Shown piece by piece: positions 36,258 through 47,601 of a stretch of DNA of 64,000 nucleotides. The DNA is from Myrica gale (lineage: Eukaryota; Streptophyta; Magnoliopsida; Fagales; Myricaceae): positions 22,643,840-22,707,839 of the forward strand of contig OZ005602.1 of the NCBI GenBank assembly GCA_963930655.1. Reading direction: 5' to 3'. The translations under genes and the position numbers were made by a program. The notes under the pieces were generated by a model that was given only the letters and a program-made list of their open reading frames with translations, ran no database searches and had not been told where the DNA came from. Numbering within the stretch: position 1 is the first letter of the stretch; each line of letters starts with the position of its first letter.

Positions 36258-36597
36258 CTTTTGTGTAGGGGTGGGCAAACCGGGTTCGGGCTCGAAAATT
36301 TCAACCCGAACCCGACCCGAATATTTCGGGTTTTTGTGAGGAAACCCGAACCCGAAAATATCGGGTCGAAACGGGTCGGTCCGGTTCGGAAAAGACGGGC
36401 CACGGGGTGATGATGTTATATTTTCGGGTTCGGGTTTAATTTCGGGTTTGTTCATATACCCGAACCCGAAAATCGGTTTTTATTTACATGTAAACCCGAA
36501 CCCGAACCCGCCTAAACCCGACCCGATCGGGTCGGAAACGGGTCGGGCCGATTCGGGTTTTCGGGTCTCGGGTTTTTTGCCCACCCCTACTTTTGTG
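36258..36597. mobile_element. hAT-type MITE, 324 bp, with 8-bp target duplication
   Basis: The element spans 36266-36589. Its ends are taggggtgggcaaa and the inverted tttgcccacccctA. The perfect 8-bp duplication cttttgtg lies at 36258-36265 and 36590-36597. An 8-bp duplication and a tagggg end are hallmarks of the hAT superfamily. The inside is almost wholly made of cccgaa / ttcggg words in both orientations, so it could fold on itself. There is no coding frame. Confidence 0.92.
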
Positions 36598-36904
36598 TAT
36601 ACTGGTTCACATTCCATAACATAATAACAGCTAGTGTGTCACTAGCCCAAAAAAATCAGGAAAATGACAACCGAGGCAGAAATAGGTAGTGTTTTTTTCT
36701 GGGTTGGTGACTTGGAGTCATCTTCATATATAGCTGGCCGACCACCACCTATGATCTCTTCAGATGAATTCCTGGTGCAGTTTTTACTAATCAAATCAAT
36801 ACTATTTTATTAAATTCTAGTTAGAGAAAAACTGGTGAATTTTGAAATTTTTTCCCATATTGATATAATAGAGAGGAAACTATCTAAGAATAACATATAT
36901 AAAT

Positions 36905-37470
36905 TCAAGGGATCAATACACTTTGTATCCTCTAACTTTGAGGGTTATCGACACTTTGCACTCATATCTATTATTTTTGTCACATTGCACTCACAAATTA
37001 TTGATTTCAAACACTTTGTACCTTCCGTTAAAATTTTCTGTCAGTTTGGACGAAAATTTATCTTTGGTCTCTAAAATTACGATTTCTCTCATAAAATAAT
37101 CACTATAAAAAAATATGGAGACAAAATTGTCATTTTGCAAGTAAAAATAATTTTTTATTGAAATTTTAATTAAGGGGATAGTGTAAAGTGTTTGAAATTA
37201 ATAGTTTGTTGGTGTAATGTGACAAGAATAATAGATTAGGGTGTAAAGTGTTAAGATCCTCATAGTTGGAGGGTACAAAGTGTCTGAAATCAATAATGGG
37301 TGAATGCAATGTGACAAAAATAGTAGATTAGGATGTAAAGTGTTAAGACCCTCATAGTTTGAGGGTACAAAGTGTCTGAAATCAATAATGAGTGGATGCA
37401 ATGTGACAAAAATAGTAGATTTAGGTGTAAAGTGTAAGACCTCCATAATTAGAAAATGCAAAGTGTATTT
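36905..37470. repeat. Inverted-repeat element with internal 92-bp tandem repeat
   Basis: The left arm has acactttgtatcctct, tttttgtcacattgcact and caaacactttgtacc; the right arm has these phrases in the opposite orientation. The right arm is expanded into units starting at about 37214, 37307 and 37399, so the period is 92-93 bp. Each unit carries gtgacaaaaatagtagatt and gagggtacaaagtgtctga. It is another member of the family at 10.0, 22.5, 30.5 and 40.8 kb. Confidence 0.75.
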
Positions 37471-37880
37471 AACCCATAGTGAATAATAAGGTCTTTAATT
37501 CTTAATAAACATACCTAATTCAACCAATGCATTAATGGATTTCATTAAGGTCAAATCAAATTATAGCTAACAAAATAAAATGAGGAGTTGAACCATTAAT
37601 GCTTTGGCTAACTTAATTTAAGCTATAAATAGAAATTATTAATGAGTTGGTTATATTGAGATTATTATTAGCATCTGTATAATAAAAGTAGGACTGAATC
37701 CGAACGGTCCGGTGACATATGTTAACTAGTCTTTAAAATGCTGTCGGCAATAATTGATCCCACACCCACCGAATATTAATGTATTAGCAATTTTTCAATT
37801 AAAGTGCATAAACTAGTTCTCTGATGTCACACACCGACACGCTTGAAAATTTAGAACCCTTTCGGCCAATCATGGTTAGG
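37471..37880. other. AT-rich gene-free stretch
   Basis: No gene or clear repeat ends. It forms the distal promoter region of the ammonium transporter. Confidence 0.35.
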
Positions 37881-38280
37881 AAAATTAATGGATTCGGATC
37901 CACAAATGGTAATATAATACAACTTTGTTCAAGTCTCATGTCGCACATGATACTTTTATATTAGAACAACTAGACACCGCGCTGCCCACGCTTCATGCTT
38001 TGAGTAGGCATCGATCAAATCCTACACGATCACCGGCAGTGGTTGCAGCAGAAGCTATATACTTTTCTCTCCCCCTTTGCGGAAAATTAATGGATTCGGA
38101 TCCACAAATAGTAATATAATACGACTTTGTTCAAGTCCCATGTCGCACATGATACTTTTATATAAGAACAATTAGACACCGCGCTGCCCACGCTTCATGC
38201 TTTGAGTAGGCATCAAATCCTACACGATCACCGGCAGTGGTTGCAGCAGAAGCTATATACTTTTCTCTCCCCCTTTGCGG
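37881..38280 (+). promoter_or_regulatory. Tandemly duplicated AMT1 promoter / 5' UTR segment
   Basis: Two adjacent copies of about 200 bp, 37881-38082 and 38083-38280, run from aaaattaatggattcgga to ctctccccctttgcgg. They differ at a few bases only; for example, a 4-bp step (cgat) near catcgatcaaatcc is missing from the second copy. The second copy ends 43 bp before the start codon, so the unit probably contains the core promoter or transcribed leader. A CT-rich leader (ctctctctatctctctctc) follows. Confidence 0.85.
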
Positions 38281-38323
38281 CCGACGTTCATCTCTCTCTA
38301 TCTCTCTCTCAAGGTACCAATCC

Positions 38324-39718
38324 ATGGAGGTCTCATGGGCGCAAAGTGTCGAGGATTCCATCAACACCATATACCTGCTGTTCTCGGCGTATCTCGTCTT
38401 TGTCATGCAGCTTGGGTTTGCCATGCTCTGTGCTGGCTCAGTCCGAGCCAAGAACGCCATGAACATAATGCTAACCAATGTGGTCGATGCCGTCGTTGGT
38501 AGCCTCTCTTATTATCTCTTCGGCTTCGCGTTTGCCTTTGGTGATGGTTCCGGTTCCAATCCTTTCATCGGCACCAACTTCTTTGCTCTCTTTAACATTC
38601 CCAATAGCTCTTATGACTACACCTTCTTTCTCTACCAATGGGCTTTCGCCATTGCTGCCGCGGGCATAACCAGTGGCTCAATAGCAGAAAGAACCCAGTT
38701 CACTGCTTACCTTATTTTCTCCTTCTTCCTCACTGGGTTTGTGTATCCTGTTGTGGCTCACTGGGTTTGGTCTTCTAGTGGTTGGCTCAGTCCTAGTTCC
38801 AGTGAGCTACTATTTGGTTCAGGTGCAATTGACTTTGCTGGGAGTGGGGTCGTCCATTTAGTTGGGGGGATAGCTGGTCTTTGGGGCTCTTTCATAGAAG
38901 GCCCAAGGTTCGGCCGGTTCGATTCGTTTGGGAAGCCCGTACAGATGCGAGGTCACAATGCAACTCTCGTTGTGCTAGGTACATTTTTGTTGTGGTTTGG
39001 ATGGTATGGGTTCAATGCAGGCTCATTTGATAAGATTCTTGTGTCCTATCCAACAACGACGGACCAAGGTAATTGGACTGCAGTGGGTCGGGTTGCAGTC
39101 ACTACCACATTAGCCGGGTCAACTGCCGGAATCGTGACCCTATTCGGCCGACGACTACTGGTGGGTCATTGGGATGCATTAGACGTTTGCAACGGGCTGC
39201 TAGGTGGGTTTGTTGCAATCACATCAGGTTGCTCAGTTGTTGAGCCGTGGGCTGCCATTGTTTGTGGGTTTTTTGCTGCATGGGTGTTGATTGGACTCAA
39301 TATCTTGGCTCTAAAACTGAAATTTGATGACCCACTTGAGGCAACTCAGTTGCATGGGGGTTGTGGTGCTTGGGGTTTGATATTTACAGGGTTGTTTGCT
39401 AAAGAAGAATTTGTGGTTCAAACCTTTGATTCAGGCGAGTCAGCGGTTGTGAGGCCCTATGGTCTTTTAATGGGTGGAGGCTGGGGTTTGCTTGGAGCTC
39501 AAATGGTTGAGGTTTTAGTGATTGCGGTCTGGGTTAGCTTGACAATGGGGCCTCTTTTCTATACCCTACACAAGCTCAAGCTTCTGAGAATCTCTGTTGA
39601 TGATGAAATTGCAGGCCTCGACATCTCTAGCCATGGAGGCAATGCCTATGTTCACCACGAAGAAAACCAATCTCGCTTTATTGCAGGTTATAGACCTCTG
39701 CAGGATCATCAGTCCTGA
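38324..39718 (+). CDS. High-affinity ammonium transporter, AMT1 subfamily (AMT1;3-like)
   Basis: A single-exon gene of 464 residues. I chose the ATG at 38324, which gives [20 protein letters not shown], like the short N-terminus of the AMT1;3-type proteins I know; an upstream ATG at 38237 lies in the duplicated leader. Eleven membrane spans are expected and the family motifs are present: [71 protein letters not shown] and [16 protein letters not shown]. These plasma-membrane trimers import ammonium. The cytosolic tail reads [14 protein letters not shown]; Arabidopsis AMT1;1 has its regulatory threonine (T460) in the same context, and here that position seems to be serine. No damage is seen. 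A truncated tandem copy lies 1.5 kb downstream. Confidence 0.94.
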   Translation: MEVSWAQSVEDSINTIYLLFSAYLVFVMQLGFAMLCAGSVRAKNAMNIMLTNVVDAVVGSLSYYLFGFAFAFGDGSGSNPFIGTNFFALFNIPNSSYDYTFFLYQWAFAIAAAGITSGSIAERTQFTAYLIFSFFLTGFVYPVVAHWVWSSSGWLSPSSSELLFGSGAIDFAGSGVVHLVGGIAGLWGSFIEGPRFGRFDSFGKPVQMRGHNATLVVLGTFLLWFGWYGFNAGSFDKILVSYPTTTDQGNWTAVGRVAVTTTLAGSTAGIVTLFGRRLLVGHWDALDVCNGLLGGFVAITSGCSVVEPWAAIVCGFFAAWVLIGLNILALKLKFDDPLEATQLHGGCGAWGLIFTGLFAKEEFVVQTFDSGESAVVRPYGLLMGGGWGLLGAQMVEVLVIAVWVSLTMGPLFYTLHKLKLLRISVDDEIAGLDISSHGGNAYVHHEENQSRFIAGYRPLQDHQS

Positions 39719-40844
39719 ACCCAATTTCATGATTCATGTTAAAGATATAAATATACCTAATTCAATTGGCAGAGGTTTGTGATTTCTCTTTTGTTCGAAT
39801 TTTTCACGCTGGTGCATTGTAACGATCCAAGTGAACACTAGTTATATTTGTGCTTTAACTTCAAAAGGATTAGCTAAGATTGTTCTTGAAACTCTTAAAA
39901 TCATTATAAAGAGCTTAATTCAACCTAATAAAGTCTCAATGTAGGACTCGATCATTATAAAAATCATCTCTCATTTCTTCTTTCAATCAATGAACAACTA
40001 ATCTTAAGGAGATTTTATTAAGGTTGATTTTATAGACTTTTTGTTTGAATCAATTGTCAATTAATCTACTATAAATAAAGAGACTTAATAGGATGGATCA
40101 CAATTATGAATTTAATTAAGAAGATTTTATAAACTCAACACAAAAATGAAGGGCTAATGTTCCTTCCATCAAAGAAATTTAGTATGTATCTCTATAGAAT
40201 AAAGAATTAACTATTACTCTATACAAATTAGCAATATAGCTTTTAAGTTAAATTTTTGAATCTTTAACATTAAACATTCATTTAATAAGCTTATAATTAA
40301 AATAAATTTTAAATTAGAGACCTTACTTTGGTGCCCTGGGCTGTCTATAGAGCCGCCCCTGCTTGAGTGAGACTATCTTAATTAGCTTGATTGATTCAGC
40401 ATACCTCAGATCTTCGTATCCACTAAACTAATAACATATAATGCACAACGTAAGTTATAAGTTAGCGAGTCAGCGACAACTATTTTGTATTCTGATGCAT
40501 GATTGAACATTCGACAGAAAACTATTATTGTGTAGAAGATTCTGATCATGATTATATAACTCCGGAAATAGAAAGATGCCAACTTTTCAAGAGTCTTGAT
40601 CTTTACCCATCGCCACTTTCTACGTAATCTGTCGGTGAAGGGTCTTGGCTCTTGAAGGGGTGGAAATTAACGAGCTTTCTGACTTCTGAGCGCTTGACCT
40701 GATGACCCTCTTTCTACAGCCACGACACTGAAAGTGCTTTATACCGTCTAAAAGTTATTTTTCGAAAAGGGCCAAAATTTGCGAGCAATCCAACTGAAAA
40801 TGTGCGGATTATTATCTTTTATATATGATTTTTAGAAGAGAAAA
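39719..40844. other. Between the two AMT1 copies
   Basis: AT-rich DNA with no gene. Near 40330-40372 the phrase tgccctgggctgtctatagagccgcccctg resembles one end of a hAT-type element of the caggggcgg kind; the other end is not visible to me. Confidence 0.35.
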
Positions 40845-41258
40845 TATATTTTTCACCACGAATTACCATAAATTTTATACTTTGCACCTTAAACTACCAG
40901 TTTTGACACATTACACTCTCTAACTACTAATTTTAAACACTTTGTACCCTTTGTCAAATTTTTAAACTAAAATGACCTTTGATCTATTTTACATATATTG
41001 AAAATATTGTTATCAATTCATTAATTTCTCAAAAGATATTATTGTCAAATGAAGAGTGCAAAGTGTTTAATATTAGTAGTTAGACGGTTTAATGTATCAA
41101 AATGAGTAGTTTAGGGTGTAAAGTGTCTAACATTGGTAGTTTGAGGGTGAAATGTGTCAAAATTGATAATTTAGGGTGTAATGTGTCATAGACCTGATCG
41201 TTGACAGGTGAAAAATGGGTCAAAATTAATAATTTATGGTGCAATATGTCATACATCT
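40845..41258. repeat. Inverted-repeat element abutting the AMT1 copy
   Basis: The left arm has tactttgcaccttaaacta and ttgacacattacact; the right arm has tttagggtgtaatgtgtca several times in the opposite orientation. The right arm runs to atgtcataca, and homology to AMT1 begins at once after it (about 41259). The element thus marks the breakpoint of the truncated gene. Confidence 0.75.
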
Positions 41259-42326
41259 ATTCTCTACCAATGGGCCTTGGCCATCGCCGTCGCTGGAATT
41301 ACCAGTAGCTCGATAGCGGAAAGAACCCAGTTCATTTCTTACCTTATCTTCTCCTTTTTCCTCACTGGGTTTGTGTACCCAATTGTGGCTCACTGGGTTT
41401 GGTCGTCTGATGGTTGGCTCAGTTCCGGTTCCAGTGAGCTGTTATTTGGTTCAGGCGCAATTGACTTTGCTGGTAGTGGCATCGTGCATTTAGTCGGTGG
41501 AATTGCTGGACTCTGGGGCTCTCTCATAGAAGGCCCTCGGGTGGGTCGGTTCGATGCATTTGGGAGGCCAGTACAAATGCGAGGCCACAATGCAACTCTA
41601 GTCGTCCTAGGGACATTTCTGCTGTGGTTTGGATGGTTTGGGTTCAATCCCGGCTCGTTTGATAAGATTCTCGTGGCCTATCCCAACACAACAGACCAAG
41701 GTAATTGGACTTCAGTTGGCCGAACTGCGGTCACCACTACATTGGCCGGGTCGACTGCCGGAATCGTAACCCTATTCGGTCGACGCTTACTCATCGGCCA
41801 TTGGGATGCATTAGGTGTTTGCAATGGGGTGTTAGGTGGGTTCGTTGCAATCACATCCGGCTGCTCTGTTGTCGAGCCATGGGCTGCCATTGTGTGTGGG
41901 TTCTTCGCTGCATGGGTCTTGATTGGGCTCAACATATTGGCTCTAAAACTGAAGTTTGACGACCCATTGGAAGCAACCCAGTTGCACGGTGGTTGTGGTG
42001 CTTGGGGTTTGATATTCACAGGCTTGTTTGCCAAAGAAGAATTCGTGACTCAAGTCTATGATTCAGGCGTGTCAGGCGTGGTTAGGCCGTATGGGCTCTT
42101 TATGGGTGGAGGCTCGGCTTTGCTAGGAGCTCAAGTGGTCGAGGTCTTGGTGATTGTGGCCTGGGTTAGTGTGACAATGGGGCCTCTTTTCTATGCCCTG
42201 TACAAACTCGGGATCTTGAGAATATCCATCGATGATGAAGTTGCAGGGCTTGATATCTCCAGCCATGGAGGATACGCTTCCTCCCACCAAGAAGAAAACC
42301 AACCTCGCTTTTATGCAGATTACTGA
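41208..42326 (+). CDS. N-terminally truncated AMT1 ammonium transporter copy
   Basis: From about 41259 the frame matches residue 103 to the end of the neighbouring AMT1, intact to the stop at 42326 and with all later motifs ([51 protein letters not shown]). The first 102 residues, with the first two membrane spans, are missing. An ATG at 41208 inside the repeat element supplies 17 foreign residues ([17 protein letters not shown]) in frame, giving 372 residues. Without the first two spans the protein is unlikely to fold as a transporter, and promoter and leader are gone too, so I lean towards a pseudogene. The lack of any stop or frameshift over 1.07 kb means it is young or still under constraint. 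Confidence 0.7.
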   Translation: MKNGSKLIIYGAICHTSILYQWALAIAVAGITSSSIAERTQFISYLIFSFFLTGFVYPIVAHWVWSSDGWLSSGSSELLFGSGAIDFAGSGIVHLVGGIAGLWGSLIEGPRVGRFDAFGRPVQMRGHNATLVVLGTFLLWFGWFGFNPGSFDKILVAYPNTTDQGNWTSVGRTAVTTTLAGSTAGIVTLFGRRLLIGHWDALGVCNGVLGGFVAITSGCSVVEPWAAIVCGFFAAWVLIGLNILALKLKFDDPLEATQLHGGCGAWGLIFTGLFAKEEFVTQVYDSGVSGVVRPYGLFMGGGSALLGAQVVEVLVIVAWVSVTMGPLFYALYKLGILRISIDDEVAGLDISSHGGYASSHQEENQPRFYADY

Positions 42327-42668
42327 TTACATGCGCATCCAAAATGATCAGTCCTAACACAGCGGCATATATATATACATATATATATATATAATCATGC
42401 CTCTTCTTTTATTTTTCTGGTAGAGGCATGATTCATCTATGTTTTCACTTGTTTGCTCGGAGCATTTGAAATTTGATTATTTTATAATTGTGAGTGTTAA
42501 TAGTCTTCTGGCTAAAAAGTAAAAAAAAGTTCCAGCAAGGCTCTCACTTGAAGCAACAAAAACCACTGCCAAATAGAAGAAAAATTTGCAGCCCTACCAT
42601 ACTCATAAAATTTTATATAACCGGGTTTACCCATATACATAGTTACAAGAGCCTGTACATAAAAACTT
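42327..42668. other. Convergent 3' flanks of the AMT1 copy and the RING gene
   Basis: Two genes end towards each other here. It has a short TA-rich tract at 42366-42393. No separate gene is visible. Confidence 0.4.
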
Positions 42669-45600
42669 TCATCTAATCCTATACTCGTTGGCAACAAGCA
42701 GAGAATCTGGAATAACTAGAGGCAATTTATCGATGTACATCAACAGCCTCTTATGATCCTCTCTCAATATGGATGATAAATCAACAACATCACTCTTATC
42801 TGGGCAGAGCCAAAGGTCACCAGACATTACTCTTTTGAGGCTATCTCGACAAAAAGGGCATGACTGAGATCTACCACGCCTGAATCATACAGCAAGATTA
42901 AATCATCAGATCTCACATATGTCTAGATAGCCAGAAAATAAGTCATGAGTCTAATCTAATGCCAATTCATCCACCTGCCAATTTTACTGTGTCACTACGA
43001 AGGATATGTTTATCTTTACTTTTTTGTCTTTTTTTTTTGTAATTGCTTTAGGCGATACATAGATTGTGTTCAAAGAAGTAGAACAGATAGCTTACCACTC
43101 TCGATAACACTTCAAACACAAAGAATGGCTGCAATTAGGCAATACAACCTTGCTGTTCATCTCCATGCAAATCCCACACTCCTCTTCTCGTTCTATGTCA
43201 ACTTCAGAGAGTTTCCCCCTTTCCATCCCATCTTTCCTTTTGAATCTGAGAGTGCATGCCTCTTTCTGCTTCCGATCCTCCAAATCTGAGATGCCGCTTT
43301 GAAGTTGCAACAAAGACGGAAATATCACAGCTGTTGATAAAAAAAAAAAGCCAAAAACTCATAAGCACTCATGTTTTGTTCGCGTTTCTTTGGGAGGTGG
43401 GGTGGAAAAGGAGGGAGAGAGAACTGAGCAATCTTTCCTCCATAAAGAATAAGTTGCAGCCATGTAAATTTTAATGCACAAATTTTTTTAAGTGTTTTCA
43501 CCTTCTCTGAATCTCACTCACCATAAAATTCTCTAAGGCTTGCTTTCCTTTCATAAACAGACATAATGGTCTTCCCATCAGCATAGGTCTGCACCAATCG
43601 ATCACAATGCCACGCCCCAACAAGCAAGAAAGACGTTATCAGATCACTACATTGTTTAAGGGAATGGATGCAAAACAACCATGGATACAAGTACAAAGAA
43701 ATCTGGAGAAGAACCAACAATGGGGAAAAGTGAGAGAAGGAGAGAGATAAACAGATAAATCCGAAGGCGGAAACAAACAAAACAAAGGGTACACAGAAAG
43801 TAACATACCATACGTATAAGAATTCTGAGCAAACCAAGTTCACCGGCAAGGTAACAATTAGTCCATTGAACAAGAAAAAGAAAAAAATGAGCTACTGGAC
43901 TGTAGGACAGTCTCATCTGAACGAGTGCTCCATCATCCCTTGGAAAATCTAAAGCCCTGGAATAAAAAGAAGCAGAGAAGGCAGCACAGCACAGGGTTAA
44001 CAAAGCCATCCAGCGATCATCATAATAATATTGAATTCAACAAAGAATTGAAAATTTTAACTAGCTAAAAATTTCTCCCCAAAACTCTGCCATTGATTGC
44101 AACGGATTGAGATCATTAATGGAGCTAAATGCAGAGTCCCTTACCATTACCAACATATTTTCCATAAGAAACGAGTTTAAACATTCACTCTACTTTATTT
44201 TTTTTGATAAAAGGAGAAAGACAAAAAAAAGATTATGTGCTTGAGTATTCAACTGACGGAGAGAGGGAAAACAAAGAACCATAGACATTTCCTGAGATGA
44301 GAGGTTCACAACTCACAACTAGTGCAGCCTAATGAAAGACCCAAACTAAATTGCTGAAGGTCATCAATAAAATTAGGCAAGTGGTAGCATCTTATTGCAA
44401 TACAGCTCTTACCACAAACACAGAAAAGAGCTTGTTTACTGGCCATATAGCTATCTGTTCTTTCCACAGTTTTCAAAGTAATGTGATTTCATTCTGCCTC
44501 CAGCATGGTGCATATTGGATGCTCTAAGGAGCCTAAAAAATAGTCCATAAAAAGAAATCCTGAAAAGTATAAAATACTATCTTCTACATGTCCTAATTTG
44601 TACAGAAATCATAAAAACGCTTTAGGAGCAATTTCTTTTTTGATAAGTAAAGAAATTGCTCCTAAAGCAATTTCTAAGAAGCAATATGGTGATAAGGCAG
44701 TTCTAGATGGCTACAAAATTTACTCACACACTGGAACCAATTTGCTTAGCAGGCCACTTCAACGTTCAATTGCTTCTCTTAGCTGGTGGAGGAAATATAT
44801 AAAACACCATAGCATAGGTTAAGAAGTAGCTTTTCAATGCAGAACGGATTTTTCAATCATCATGCAGCTACCACAAGCCTAAGAAACCCATTGATGATTT
44901 ACTTTCTCAAAATCATTGCCACCATACATGAGTGTTTCGATTTTTCAAAGCATAAACCAGAACTCAACCAAGACTTGAGCCCAGCTGATTGAAGTTGGCT
45001 ACATGGATCCTTTTACCCACCTTGGCCCTATCTAGAGCCATGTCCGCATTTTCCTCTCCAGCTACCATACCTTTCCTTCATTGAATCCAAACATTCTAAA
45101 CACAACTTTGAATCCTTGGTTATTTGGAGCATTTACTTCCTATGAACCGTTTGACAGACTTTGTTCCACTTCTTTACTAGTACTTGATTTCCACAAATGG
45201 AAAATGACAAACCAACACCAAAGAACCACATACAAAATTGTTGGGCTCATCCGTATAATAAAACATCAAATATTATTCTGCTCATACCCTAAATAATACT
45301 CTTAACACATCACAGGAGCTTCATGACGATCACAAGTAATCAACTGTTCAATGTGATTTCAGAAGTTCAGATGGCAAAAGGTTAACTGAAGGACTTGAGT
45401 TAGCTGTCAATCAGACTGAACGCTCCTTTACTCTGCAAATGTATGCATTATGGAGAATAGCGATACTAGTTCCATGTATAAAGAGAGATTATGTCAGAAA
45501 AGGCAATAAAATCAAAGAATACTTAGGGTTTATGTTTATAAACCAGCTCTTTTGTTGCTTTCTGCAAAATAAGAATAAGTACCAAAATTTGCTTCAATGG

Positions 45601-46273
45601 ATGGCGTTCAAATAGTGATCAAGCCAGTCAAATCTGAGCTTCCTTTCGTAGAAAATTCCCACATCGCCTATTAAACACTTGAGCAGTCTAGTCTTTCTCA
45701 GCTTTTACTAATGCGTTGGAAGGCAAAGGTTCTCATATTAACAGTGCACCAGTGAGTTTGCTCTGACTGAGCACGTCTATAGGGCAAAGATAAAGTTTGG
45801 GGAAGGGCCCACGAACGGGTCACAGGTCAACAGACACTCCCAAAAAAAAAACCAGGTCACGGACATATCTACCAGACCACACGAAATATTTGCAATTTCT
45901 ATTGCATTGAACAAAGCCTGAATGTGAAGTTAAAACAAGGCGAAACCATCGTTAATTCATCGAATTCAATTTTACGGAATAAATATTGTGAATGTTTTGT
46001 TTTCAATGGACTAGGCATTACATGTTCAAAAGACGACATAGACTTTTAGAACGCAAATCAAACAGCAACCAAGAAAAAAAGACTCATAACTAATGCCAAA
46101 CAAGAACAGCCAACTGAATTCACAGGCTAAGAGAGCAAGGACAATCCGAAAAATCAAATCGCAGACAGAGAGAAAGAGCAGGGAGAGAGAGAGAGAGATA
46201 TATACAGAGTATTGGCGTGCTCAATATCAGCCTCGAGAGCTTTCAAAGAGTCATTGAAGGACGATTTTCCCAT
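42669..46273 (-). CDS. AIRP2: RING-type E3 ubiquitin ligase, AIRP2-like
   Basis: Five exons on the minus strand: 46206-46273, 43809-43956, 43522-43588, 43096-43330, 42669-42879. Phases fit and the product has 242 residues, the size I recall for Arabidopsis AIRP2 (At5g01520). It begins MGKSSFNDSLKALEADIEHA. The middle has VQMRLSYSPVAHFFLFLVQW and MSVYERKASLREFY. A C3HC4 RING follows, CGICMEMNSKVVLPNCSHSL, CLKCYREW and CPFCR, and the tail is LLMYIDKLPLVIPDS. AIRP2 is a cytosolic ubiquitin ligase that positively affects abscisic-acid and drought responses. RING identity is seen directly; the ABA role is taken from the named relative. Intron 1 is about 2.2 kb and carries a perfect hairpin. A GA-rich run at 46180-46200 lies by the first donor. 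Confidence 0.93.
44620..44667. repeat. Perfect 19-bp hairpin in AIRP2 intron 1
   Basis: Left arm ctttaggagcaatttcttt (44620-44638), 10-base loop, right arm aaagaaattgctcctaaag (44649-44667). The arms pair perfectly. No target duplication is apparent. Confidence 0.85.
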
Positions 46274-46825
46274 GTTTTGCCGGAAATAATATCCAATCCA
46301 CCAAACAGTATACCAGACTGTAACCAGAGAAAAGACGAACCGAACTAGAGCGAGAATAAAAGAGACAGGTTGTATTGTCGTAGTTTTCGTTGCCCACGAA
46401 TCACGATGAGAGTCATCCGGTTATATCAAAACCAGGGAACGTACTATCCTGCATCCTCTGTTCAGACTTGTCAAGTCCATATAAAGGAGAAAAAACCATA
46501 CTGAATTGCCGGATTTGCCCTCACAAAATCTTACTAATTGGTAATTATCACCTTAATGGTGTAGCTTTTTTTTTCTTTTAATCTCGATCAATAATTGAAG
46601 AAATTTCCAATACGTTAGTCATTCATAACTGATTTTAGGATAAATATTCAAGAACGTTTTCTGTTTTGAAGATGTGACGTGGCAAGATCTTATAATAGTG
46701 GTTCAGAAAGGATACTGTGAAGACGGCCGCAAAGAGAAGGCGGAAACCAGCTGGCTCACAGGCCCGTGGTTTTGCAAATTGGCGGCTGATTCCAGAAAAG
46801 ACAATGTAGCCCTCTTTCCACCGTA
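46274..46825. promoter_or_regulatory. AIRP2 upstream region
   Basis: About 550 bp before the RING gene's start codon (gene on the minus strand). I see no further gene. The Mutator-type MITE pair starts at its distal edge. Confidence 0.3.
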
Positions 46826-47386
46826 TTTATAAAAGGGAAATATACAAATACCACACTGATTTTTAACATTTTTTGTGAAAACTCACCAAGTTTTAAAACG
46901 TTTAAAATTGCTCATTAGGTTTATCATTTTTATATGAAAACTCACTGAACTCAATGTCATTAGTCTCGTTTAACGAAAAATTCATTACATTCAATCACAA
47001 TATGACACGTGTCACTAAATAATTTAACGGACCTCCCCCATCACGCAACCCATGCCGACGGGTGGAGGAGGTCCACCCATGGCCGCCCAGAGACGCCAGG
47101 TTCCCCCTCCACAGTGAAAAGGATCGGGGTGTTTTTTTAAAATTAATAATGTTTTTTTTGTTAATTTTAGATTTATTTGTAATTTTTATTTATTTAGTGA
47201 CACGTGTTATATTATGATTGGATGTGATGGATTTTCCGTTAAACGGGGCTAACAGTATTGAGTTCAGTGAGTTTTTATACAAAAATGATAAACCTAGTGA
47301 GCAATTTGAAACTTTTTAAAACCCGATGAGTTTTCACAAAAGGCGTTAAAACTTAGTGTGATATTTGAATATTTCCCTTTATAAAA
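46826..47386. mobile_element. Mutator-type MITE, 543 bp, with 9-bp target duplication
   Basis: The element spans 46835-47377 and starts gggaaatatacaaatac, with the inverted version at the end. Inverted repeats of about 190 bp share tgaaaactcac, aatgataaacct and gacacgtgt. A perfect 9-bp duplication, tttataaaa, lies at 46826-46834 and 47378-47386. A 9-bp duplication with long inverted repeats indicates a Mutator-like MITE. The middle is GC-richer near 47040-47120. No transposase. Confidence 0.92.
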
Positions 47387-47601
47387 ATTGGATAAATGCA
47401 AAACTGGTTTATGTGCTATACCCAAAAATCAATTTAGTCTTTATGATATGAAAAATATCGATTTAGTCTCTGTGATTTTAGAAAGTGATAAAATCAGTCT
47501 CTGATGAATGATCAATAACAAACGAAAATAAAATCACAGGGACTAAATCGATTTTTACGTATAGCACAATGACTGATTATGTATTTATCCCTTATAAAAA
47601 T
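47380..47601. mobile_element. Second MITE, 204 bp, inserted at the first one's target duplication
   Basis: The element spans 47389-47592, with ends tggataaatgc and gtatttatccct. Its arms share ctataccc-like, aaaaatcaatttagtc and cagggactaaatcga phrases in inverted order. A perfect 9-bp duplication, tataaaaat, lies at 47380-47388 and 47593-47601, overlapping the first element's right duplication. Also Mutator-like by the 9-bp duplication. Confidence 0.85.

Noticed and set aside
41678-42034. Minus-strand frame of 118 aa opposite the AMT1 copy
   Set aside because: It mirrors the conserved coding strand of the transporter and resembles no known protein.
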